64,000 nucleotides of DNA from Latrodectus hesperus (lineage: Eukaryota > Arthropoda > Arachnida > Araneae > Theridiidae): positions 12,589,125-12,653,124 of the forward strand of contig CM075862.1 of assembly GCA_037975125.1 (NCBI GenBank), given 5' to 3'. The notes beneath the pieces were generated by a model, which had not been told where the DNA came from, did not search any database, and was given only the letters and a program-made list of their open reading frames with translations. Below, in pieces: positions 55,205 through 64,000 of the stretch. The number at the start of each line of letters is the position of its first letter. Positions within the stretch are counted from its first letter, which is position 1. The translations under genes were made by a program, and so were the position numbers.

Positions 55205-55865
55205 TTATATAGTTAAGATTTTACCCGATGAAAACGAGTACGTAGATTTTAGGAATTCCTCCCAATTATGAAATGAAAACATAAATATATTAAATTAATC
55301 CAATGAAAAGAAAATCAGAACGCACATTAGATTGTTTTTATTTATGGAATAGACAAAAATAAACAAAAATCCAAAGAATTGAGCTGTTTGACTGAAATTT
55401 TAGATTAAACGAGAAAACATGAATAATTTAAAGCATAAAAATGTAGAGATTTAAAAATAATTTTATAAACAATTTCTCGAAACGATATCTTGAATCACGA
55501 AATCGAATTTCATGCATAGATTAGTTAAAAACAAAAACGAAATGCTTGAAAACTCTTTAGTTACATTATTAAATAGTGAAGTTAGGAATCTTTCCATCAG
55601 TGATCTAATGCATTTGCCAGTGATGACATACTAAGAAAGGCGAAAACGCATTCTCTGAAGACAGCAAAATTAGATACGCTACCGTTATAATTTTTTTCTA
55701 CTCTCAGCAATAAACACAGATGACAGTTTTAAATAAAAGGAAAATAATTTAATATTTCTTTCTGAAAACGAGTAGATTTCCGAAGTAGAATGTGAATAAT
55801 TTGAATTAACTTTATTAAAGCATATGAAACTTTATAGGGGGTTAAAATCACCGCTAATTATGTTG
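55205..55865. other. intergenic AT-rich DNA
   Basis: No gene or repeat was recognised. Confidence 0.5.
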
Positions 55866-55872
55866 CAAATTA

Positions 55873-55970
55873 AGGACAGCGATGGTCTGATTGGTCAGGA
55901 TGTTCGCTCCTTTCATTGGAAGGTAGTGAGTTCTAACCGGAAATTTATCTGTAATTAATTGTCTTACATT
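55873..55970 (+). mobile_element. SINE A head fragment
   Basis: GCGATGGTCTGATTGGTCAG with TTGGAAGGTAGTGAGTTCTA is a decayed A box and B box in the spacing seen in SINE A. Confidence 0.5.
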
Positions 55971-55974
55971 AAGC

Positions 55975-57035
55975 CTTTTCGACAACAGTTTTCTTCGGAA
56001 ATCAAAAATGCGAAAAAGCATGTGTGCCAGTTTCTTGAACCGAGTAAGGAAACTTTTTTTTAATTATTCCATTATAATTTTTTTTTTTTTGAAAATTCTT
56101 TTCGAAAATTTTGTGAAATTTTTTTTAAAATGTGAATTGAAATAATCCTCTTAGAATGTTGGAATTTTAAACTGAAACTTCTCTTCGCTACAAAGTTGCG
56201 TAGGTTTTTCATCGAAATCTTGTTTAGATAGTGCCCAATGTGATGCGATATAAAATTCTGTTCCTTTCTTATCATATTGTCAATATTTTTTTTCCCCAAC
56301 AGTTTTGATATTTTATTGAAAATACTTTTTTAAAACATAAAATGCAAAATATAAAAAAAATTAAAATTATATTAAGAGAAATAGAAAATTCATTTTTAGT
56401 TGAAACTTACTTTTTTTAAAAAAAGAGAGAAAGAAACCAGTAGAATACTTTAAGTTTTGCTATCAAGACAAAATTTTATTGTATAATATGGCATATATAA
56501 AAAACAGTCCTCAATTTGCATTTATTACTTTAACTTTTTTGTAAGAAAATTAAGTCCCTGAATACAAGCAGTCACCATAATCACCAGATTTAACCTTGGC
56601 CAATATTTTTTTCCAGAATAGACTGATTATAAAAAGAAAGGTAAAATATTTTTCACTCAACTCAACTTCTAGAAGCGATTTTTTTAAGGACTTTCCAAAA
56701 CTTTCACGAATAATAAAAATTGTATACAGAACAATAATTATTTGTAAATGTCAGAGCAATAAAAATATTCCAACATTATTTATGGAATATTTTTTAAAAT
56801 AATAATTATATCTTTTATTGTTATTAATGGCACAGAAGCTTATATTGCTTACATTTTCTTTTATGCACCAAGCCACACATATGATAGGGCTTTAGTAAAT
56901 TCGTTTCAAATTTAAGCTTCAGTACTTGGTGAGAAAAAGTGACACTTATGTCCGGAAGGTGGCGGGCTTAATAATTGACCGAGTTGAAGATCGTCGTTTT
57001 GAAAGTGTACGTTAAATACGAATAGTTTAATTTTC
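55975..57035. other. intergenic AT-rich DNA
   Basis: Possible SINE A relic at 56945-57010 (TCCGGAAGGTGGCGGGCTTA, ACCGAGTTGAAGATCGTCG). Otherwise no feature was recognised. Confidence 0.4.
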
Positions 57036-57439
57036 CTATATAAGTATGGTGTAGGAGGGGAAGTTGTCACACACCTCAGTAGTCACCCCTTTACTCGATC
57101 ACGGCTTACATACTGGGTGATACGCTACATTTTGCGGCTTAAGGAATTAAAAACACATTTTAAAAATAGCCATAATGTTTTTTATTATTATACGATCCCA
57201 AAATCTCCTTTTTAAACTCTTTTAATTGACTTATGTGACTGCAGTATTAAAAATATATTCACCATTTTCAAGAAATATTAAACATTTTTAGGAGTTATCA
57301 TAACTAATGTCTTTTCTCATCGGTTAGTGATTAAAATATATTATTATTTGGATATACTATATTTCATTAATTTATTTTTAAAGTATATTTAATGTCAAAT
57401 ATGCTTTGTGTTTTATGTAAGTCATTGAACAAGAGCAGT

Positions 57440-57625
57440 TATCCATTGTGATAGTGAATAGTTAACACATTTGTTTTCTGTTCAGGTTCGTGGGTTCGAA
57501 TCCCGTTCAAGGCGTGAGTATTTGTAATGGTTCGGAACCCGCTTTAAGTTCAAAGTCCTGGTTTAGTTGGACCGTTTGTACAAAAATGACTGCTGAACGA
57601 AAGATATAATTATAAGCTTTTGACA
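57440..57625 (+). mobile_element. tRNA-derived SINE, family G
   Basis: The B box GTGGGTTCGAATCCCG (57489 on) follows a weak A box (GATAGTGAATAGTTAACAC). The body AAGTCCTGGTTTAGTTGGAC matches other G copies. Confidence 0.55.
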
Positions 57626-57714
57626 GATGTGAAATTTTATGAGAATAAAAACAAAAGTGTTAATTAAAAAAAAAAAAAAACTCAACTATCTTCAAATTTT
57701 TTTTTCCTAACAGT

Positions 57715-57850
57715 AGGCTCTGGGTGACTAACCCTTGACCTCAACAAGGACGGAAACTGTTACTCATTTATCGTTATCCGGTGGGTACCTGTTAATCAAG
57801 TCACTAAGGCATTACCCACGTTACTCCTCCAAAAACCATTTATAGGATGC
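57715..57850 (-). mobile_element. SINE H 3' fragment
   Basis: On the minus strand AGTAACGTGGGTAATGCC, GTACCCACCGGATAACGATA and AATGAGTAACAGTTTCCG match the body of the SINE at 30820-30950. Confidence 0.55.
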
Positions 57851-57854
57851 ATTT

Positions 57855-58190
57855 ACATTAATATATTTTTGCATTTTTTTCAACGCATAAAAGCATTTTG
57901 TTGTTCCCCCCAAAATAAGTACTTCAGTCGTGCCTTCAGCTTCTTGTCTTGGAACTGCATCATTTTCTTGTTCGACATCTGAAATCTCTTTATCTCGTTC
58001 TCATTCCTTATTTTCTCAATACTTTCATCATCCTGTATTCCTACCGCCTATCACACTTGAGTCTATATTTGAAAAATCCTCGAAAGAATTTTGAGGCAGC
58101 AAAGGGGTTCTTAGTCGGAGTTTAACCCTTTCTTTATTCTAACGTACGTAGAGAATAGTTTTTTCCCCTTTCGATGTTTTTACATAAGGT
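57855..58190. other. intergenic DNA, unidentified
   Basis: No gene was recognised. The part at 57930-58190 is pyrimidine-rich and may be unrelated flank or a further part of repeat F. Confidence 0.35.
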
Positions 58191-58194
58191 GAGG

Positions 58195-58548
58195 AGGATA
58201 AGAGACTAAATCACCACCACAATTCTTCCCCACCAAATGTCTGATATCCATATGTCTTCGACTATATTCCCCACAATGTCTGACATGTGTCGCTTCGTTG
58301 ATCAAAAATCATCAAATTCTCAGGCGTTATGAAAAAATTAGACAAAAAATGGAAAATATTTCATAAATATAAAAAACGGAAAAGAAAACTATTTCGAAAT
58401 TTCACAAAAAAGAGAGTTTTCAAAATTTTAATTCGTAAATGGGGGTTAAAATTATCCATTGTGTCTATGGTGTCAGGGTACAGACTAGCCCCTAGTTCGT
58501 AAATTAGAGATTCGTAAAAACGAACGTCAACTGTATATATTTTGGATT
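58195..58548 (-). mobile_element. repeat F, copy 2, without the hairpins
   Basis: On the minus strand it starts CAGTTGACGTTCGTTTTTAC next to TA, continues CTAATTTACGAACTAGGGGC and CCCTGACACCATAGACACAA, and reaches TGTCAGACATTGTGGGGAAT with GACATTTGGTGGGGAAG. It is colinear with 33379-33800 except for the fold-back segment. Confidence 0.7.
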
Positions 58549-58549
58549 T

Positions 58550-59049
58550 TACATACTTTTATACATACATTTACATGCTTTTGTACTGGTTTGACGTGAA
58601 AAAAATCCAGGGAATTATAAATATTCCTCAATGCTATTATGTAATATTTTCGAAAAAAACTTTCAACACTGTTTTCCATGGAGTATTCTTTGTCGCCATT
58701 TTAAAATGTTGACATAATCTCTGCATTTTAGCATTCTATGCAACATAGGGAATGAAACGAGATGGGATCACGACGCAAAAGAAATTCTGAAGTGGTTCTT
58801 CGTGTTTGGCGAGCGTCAGCAAAGAGGGAAGCTTGCGGCGGCAGAGGATTTGGCACGATTCTTAAAATGTGTTGCGCTACAAAGTGCATGCGGTAGTATA
58901 TAAATCCATATTTATTCCTATTCCTTAAGTGATTTCTCTCAAGTATTATAATTTCAGAAATATGGATAAAATTCTGATGTATAAAAAATATAAAAGTATT
59001 TTTTTATAGAAAAATAATAGAGTTATTTTTAAAGCGGAAACAATTTTGT

Positions 59050-59050
<1 letters not shown>
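58550..59050. other. intergenic DNA without a recognised gene
   Basis: A less AT-rich stretch at 58740-58900 (GGGAAGCTTGCGGCGGCAGA) has no feature I can name. Confidence 0.4.

Positions 59051-59055
<5 letters not shown>

Positions 59056-59124
<69 letters not shown>
59056..59124. repeat. (TA)n microsatellite
   Basis: About 69 bp of TA repeat. Confidence 0.97.
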
Positions 59125-59126
<2 letters not shown>

Positions 59127-59164
59127 CCTAATGGAATACCATGTATTTTAAATTAACATTTTCT

Positions 59165-59345
59165 TACTTAAATATTAGCCTACATAGTGGCAAAATGGTT
59201 TTGACCTTCAGTTCAGCAGTTATTAGGTTCAACACTCACGCATGTATGTTTCGATACCGGATAGTAAACAGCAAACGTAGCAAAGTTGGTGTAAAGCATT
59301 TTATCTTTCACCACGTAAACTGCCTTTCAAAGATTATGTCTTTAT
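59165..59345 (+). mobile_element. possible tRNA-derived SINE relic
   Basis: AGTGGCAAAATGGTTTTGAC and TTATTAGGTTCAACACTC have the order and spacing of A and B boxes but are much decayed. Confidence 0.3.
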
Positions 59346-59457
59346 AGACAGTGAAAAATATTCACCAACCGCAAGAGAAGAAACTGGAAAATATTCAATC
59401 ACTTCCCCATACAAGACGTCCATACCAAAGAGAACCCACCTCCTGTAGTTCTTTAAT

Positions 59458-59910
59458 GTATTCTCCTACGTTCGAGGCAACTTTTTCATAAGTTAGTATC
59501 AATTTCTTTTCTCTTCTTTTTAGGTAAATTATGATGTCAAAACATTATATATATAAGCCAAAATGTTAATTACATGATGAATTTTTGGTGAAACCGGTTA
59601 TTTTCTGGAAACTTTTAGCGAAATTTTAAGAAAACGGCTAACACTCAACAGAAAATTGTAATGCATCCATCTCAATTTAATTCCTTCATTGTGTTTATGT
59701 GACAATGTTCTTTCAAATGAAGCAAAATCTAAGAAAAATATGCAGCGATAAAGAAAATAGGGTTAAAAATATACAGAAATATGGATTTTTATGAAATTTT
59801 ATTATGTTAAAAATAGCTCTAAATGAAAAATGTTCTTCATATATATTTAAAATTTTGCTTCATTTCATAGATGAAAACATGTACGGCAAGTTTCATACAA
59901 GTATCTTCTT
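59458..59910 (+). repeat. repeat J, copy 2
   Basis: It aligns with 21311-21786 over its length: GAGGCAACTTTTTC, GTGAAACCGGTTATTTTCTG, AGAAAAATATGCAGCGATAA, AGAAAATAGGGTTAAAA and TGTACGGCAAGTTTCATACA. Indels and substitutions are frequent. Confidence 0.75.
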
Positions 59911-59914
59911 TATT

Positions 59915-60940
59915 ACTTGAGATATCGTGTTAACGGGGCTTGAAAGTATTGTGAATATGAAAGTTATAAGGAAATCGCCTTTAAAGTAATTCTCTTGCGT
60001 GTGATAGTGACGATGTTGCCACTTTTTTCGAATGTTTAAGCCAGTTAGCATCCTCATACTTATTGCTATTAATCAACACATAATGGAAAAATATTTCAAT
60101 TAAATAAATAGTAAAAAAAATAAAATATCACTTTTCCTTATTACTTCCGGTTTGAAAAAGCAGCTTCTTGTTTCCGTTTTTCAAAAGACGCGACATATTT
60201 TAAAATTCCTGTAACTTCTCTATTTGACATACAATAAAACAAAAAACTCTTTTGGAAACTGGAAAGTTCTAAATGCTAATTTTACAAAAAAACTGACACA
60301 TGTAGTCGAAATTCAACATTTCAACATTGGCAGATAACTTAAAACGGAGATACAGTTGAAATTGTTTGAAAAATATTATCGCGTAGAGAGATAAACCAAT
60401 AAACACACATAAATATTAAGTATTTATGGCAACGATTTTTAAATGAGAATTTTAGATTAATAAGATAGAATAAATTATTTTTCATACTTTTACTCATGAT
60501 ATTTAATACATCTCGCGATCAAATAGAAATTAAATAGCTTTACATTCAAAAGCAAACTTAAAATTATGATGCTAAGAAAATGTACCATATAGTACTTGAA
60601 CAGCAAGTTTATATCACTATCTCATTATTCTACAATATTTCTATGAATTATTTTATCGATGCGAAAAGTGAGGCAATTATTATGTTTTGGAGCGAGAGAG
60701 ATAGATGATTTCTTCTAAAACCGCCAATGTGGAAAACCTTTACAATTCGGGCTTCCTTCGAATTTAATACAATAAGTTTTGGAATTCGGAAACTTAAAAC
60801 TTGTATACATATCTCCTTCCCACAAAATTGAAAAACGAAACAAAAACTGGGGTAACATTTACTTTGGCAACTAGGCTTTTGCGCGAATGTTTCGGTTGCC
60901 AAAGCCACGCATTTTAATTCATTGAATGCGCAGAGTGTAC
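59915..60940. other. intergenic DNA without a recognised gene
   Basis: A 100-codon minus-strand frame at 60648-60950 (CVALATETFAQKPSCQSK) has no recognisable domain. Otherwise no feature was seen. Confidence 0.4.
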
Positions 60941-60944
60941 TGTA

Positions 60945-61471
60945 TATCATCTATGAACCAGACAAATTTTCAAATATCATACTTATAAATGGAAACATGC
61001 CCACGCAGCGTGTTTCCGCGAGGGGAGACACTTACCTTTCTCCAAAGTGCCGGACCCCAATATCGATTACTACACGTGACGTCAGGAACATCTTATTGAC
61101 TATTTTCGACGCTTGTGCAGAGCGTTTGCAACCACGTCCTCTGCTCTCCATTCTGAAGAAGATTTTGCAACGAAAACATCTCCGAGATTCGAATAATTCA
61201 AACGTTTATGACAGAGCTGACAATAAAAGCGGTGCCAGACGCTAATTTCGAACGAATTCCATGCATATTCTAATTCAATAATTCGATAATTCGTTTGGCA
61301 ACGGTTTTTATGAACTCGCTTGCTTTGTTCCGGAAGACATGGACGGATGAATGAAATGGTTTTTTCAAGCGCAATGTGCAATTGTTTGTTGAAATTGAGT
61401 GACCGTCCTGTACAATACCATTCATTAACGAAAATCAAATAGTTGGACTTTGAAAATTCATTCTTCAGAAG
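60945..61471. promoter_or_regulatory. CpG-containing promoter-like patch with E-box/CRE
   Basis: The base composition is balanced and CpG-rich in an AT-rich region. CACGTG (61073-61078) overlaps TGACGTCA (61077-61084), a pair typical of animal promoters. On the minus strand AGAAAG|GTAAGTG at 61036 is a good splice donor, so a 5' exon may read leftward. A possible first exon of a plus-strand gene lies at 61472. The patch may thus be a bidirectional promoter. Confidence 0.45.
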
Positions 61472-61494
61472 ATGGCTGAAATTTCGGAACACAG
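61472..61494 (+). CDS. possible first coding exon (MAEISEHR) of a plus-strand gene
   Basis: ATG GCT GAA ATT TCG GAA CAC AG is followed by the donor GTAAAT, next to the promoter-like patch. The ATG context (AAGATGG) is favourable. TTCATTCTTCAG just upstream could be an acceptor instead. No further exon was recognised in the remaining 2.5 kb, so the gene cannot be named. Confidence 0.3.
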
Positions 61495-61499
61495 GTAAA

Positions 61500-62490
61500 T
61501 CTTTTTTAAATTTTATAATAAGATCATTTTAAATCGGAATATAAAGAGAATAAATAATATGTAGAATATTTGACAATTATCTGATAAGAGTAAATACTCG
61601 AAAATTATTAACAGAAAGAAATAATATATTCGCATTTAGTATTTTCGTCTTATTTTTTAGAATTCTAAGAGAACTACTAAGAATTCTGAAGTGGGATTTA
61701 TATTTATACATTTGTCATAATCGCCACGGTTTTATTTGTTATAATTATAGACCAATTGTTTTAAGGTTTTTTTTATTAGAACAAAAAGAACGCAGATATA
61801 CAAGTTTTACTATTTTTTCGAAATTTTATTCCATTGTATTTTAAATTACGTAAATTGTGTTTATTAAAATTTTGCTGACGTCTTGCAGAATTTCAGCAAC
61901 AAACTATTTGATTATGATGGAATTCTGTTTTTTGTTGGTAAGGAATCACAATAAATGAATACAATTTAAGTCGTTTTAATAGAATTATCATAAAAAGTTC
62001 TTTCTCTTAGAATTTATAATTCGAAATTAAATACAAATAAATTTTATATGATTAATTTATCTTATTAGATACATATGAAAATTAGATATTTTTGCATTTC
62101 AACTTCGATAAGAAGTTTTCAGATATTTAAAATAACGATGGTAAACTAATTGACAAGAGCAAGATTTACAGTTGAGAAATTCTTCATTTATGCTCAATGT
62201 ATCAATACTAATCTCACATAAACTTTATTTATAATATATTTAATTAACAATGTTATATATGCAAACAAATGCATTTAACTTCGTTCATTAAGTACTTTGT
62301 TTCAATTAACATTTGGATTAATGCCGTATAATGGTAGAAGTAGCAAAACTAAAATTACAAGCTATATTTTATCTGCAATTTTCTTTGATTCAAAGATAAT
62401 GAATATCCTTAGTATTATTTATTATTTTTTTATAAACATTATGAAGTTTGAACGTATTTTAATGAAAAAACCCAAAAAAGTGTTTTAAAT
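61500..62490. other. AT-rich DNA without a recognised gene
   Basis: It may be the first intron of a plus-strand gene if the exon at 61472 is real. No repeat was recognised. Confidence 0.4.
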
Positions 62491-62512
62491 GAAAACACAC
62501 ACACACACACAT

Positions 62513-62595
<83 letters not shown>
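62491..62595. repeat. compound (CA)n(TA)n microsatellite
   Basis: A (CA)n tract of about 35 bp with a TA interruption (62491-62526) passes directly into about 69 bp of (TA)n. Confidence 0.96.
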
Positions 62596-62599
<4 letters not shown>

Positions 62600-64000
62600 T
62601 TCTAAAAATCAGAAAATGATAGAGCTCCACAAAAAGCAAAGTCAAATAAAATAATATATTGAAAGTGAAATAAAATTAAACTAAATATTATTCTAGAGAA
62701 ATTACTGTCAATTTAATTTATCCAATTAATTGTTACTAAAAAGCATTAGAGATTTTAATCAAAATTAATTTAAAGATATTTTTTTAATTAAAAATAAAAA
62801 AATTTTTAATTAATTTATAATTTTTTTATAAATTAATTATAAAAAATTCTGATTAAAAAAATATATTTTAATATGAAGCTGTGATTAATTTTTGATAATT
62901 TTTAGCAAACTCTTCATTACTCGATGGCAGGACCTTCCCTTACTACAAGCCAGCAGCATTTAAGTCATAAAATCCATTTTGTTCAGAGTGTCTTAAATAA
63001 ATAATTCATTCATAAATGATTCATAAATAAATAATTCACATTTACTACGAAAAATATTTTTATTTACTACTATGTATAATACAATTATAAAATAATTGCA
63101 ATTTGTTTCTCTATTGTATAATTTGATAATTTAAATGATTATATAAATAAATAATACATATCTTTTTATTCTTTAAAAGGTATATTTTTGTACTAGGAAA
63201 TAAATATTGCCTTTCTGAAAGAAAGGCAAATTAACAATCAACAAACCGAATTGAGTGAAGCAAAATGGATCTATACAGGGAGTATCCTTCCTACAGATTT
63301 CATAATCTATTAAGTTCTCCGTGCCAAGAAACAGTCGCTTAAAAATTCTCTTGTTGGTAGCGTTAAAAATTGAAAACACATTTTTTATGGGAGAAATTTC
63401 AAAATTAATTCGGTTAAATCATTTCATATCCCATTATTATATATAGAAATAAATTCAAGACACCTTAAAACAGATTTCTTAGCAATATTAGAAAAAATGC
63501 ACTTTTAAATTTCTTTAAAGCACTGTAAATTTTTCTGAATTATTAATTTTTAATTAAAAATTATAAGTGATTAGAAATTTATAAAAAATTATAAAGGAAA
63601 TATGTATTTCATTGTAATATATCATTTGTAATTATATTTTCAATCGTTAGTGAATTCGTTTATTTTTTTTAAATAACTGCAAATTAAATATTATTTTTTC
63701 CTTGTAATAAGTATTGATGTGAAATAACAGCTATACAAGAAAAAAAGAAAATTGAATGAGAATTTGAAAAGTAATGATTTGCATTTCGTAAATTAAAAAA
63801 ATACAAATAAAATATTTTCTTCGTTAATGTTAAATTTTACACAAGTCTTATGCATAGTTATTTTAAAAATAATTGATGTGAATAATTTACAATAATACCT
63901 TTTTCAATTTTTAAATTTATGCCATTTTTTACCTTAAAAATTTTATAACTACATTTTAAATGTTGCAAAATGTTTTATAAATTCATAATCTCAATTGCTC
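62600..64000. other. AT-rich DNA without a recognised gene
   Basis: It is very AT-rich with short repeated AATAAATAATTCA units at about 62994-63045. The 68-codon minus-strand frame at 63173-63379 shows no known domain. Confidence 0.45.

Overview
This window is eukaryotic. It is AT-rich, its one recognisable gene is split by GT-AG introns, and the rest is filled with tRNA-derived SINEs, Tc1/pogo-type DNA transposon remains and long (TA)n microsatellites. The style of the SINEs and the arthropod-like kinase sequence suggest an arthropod, most likely a spider or another arachnid. That placement is an inference from pattern recognition and was not tested by any search.

Region 1 (1-16.2 kb, minus strand) carries the 5' and central part of a gene for an SPAK/OSR1-type (Fray/OXSR1/STK39) STE20 serine/threonine kinase. 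Eleven coding exons join in frame into about 414 residues. They cover the N-terminus, a complete kinase domain and the start of the regulatory linker with the S-motif. The C-terminal CCT/PF2 docking domain is not in the window; the gene runs off the left edge. Intron 1 is about 7 kb and holds a 590-bp MITE-like element with terminal inverted repeats.

Region 2 (16.2-42 kb) is repeat-dense intergenic DNA. It has several SINE families, here called A, B, C, D, E, G, H, I and K, some nested in one another, four long (TA)n arrays, a pogo/CENP-B-type transposase fragment, and a repeat copy (F) that carries two adjacent fold-back hairpins. A GC-rich, CpG-containing patch at about 27.0-27.5 kb has splice-like signals and may be a promoter or exon of an unidentified gene.

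Region 3 (42-52 kb) has three Tc1-like (IS630-Tc1-mariner) elements, all with a minus-strand transposase and all defective. One still has near-perfect terminal inverted repeats and only three visible lesions. One has lost the part that encodes two of the three catalytic residues. One is old. SINE pairs and a CRE/TATA-like cluster lie between them.

Region 4 (52-64 kb) is mostly AT-rich DNA with microsatellites and degenerate repeats. A second copy of the 480-bp repeat J lies at 59.5 kb. A CpG-rich promoter-like patch at 60.95-61.5 kb has an E-box/CRE and a possible first coding exon on the plus strand.

I see no CRISPR array, operon, bacterial gene or convincing novel enzymatic system. The most distinctive observations are the fold-back structure at 33.65-33.77 kb, which an uninverted copy at 58.2 kb lets one interpret, the recurrent head-to-head and nested SINEs, and a possible kinase isoform that would lack the docking domain.
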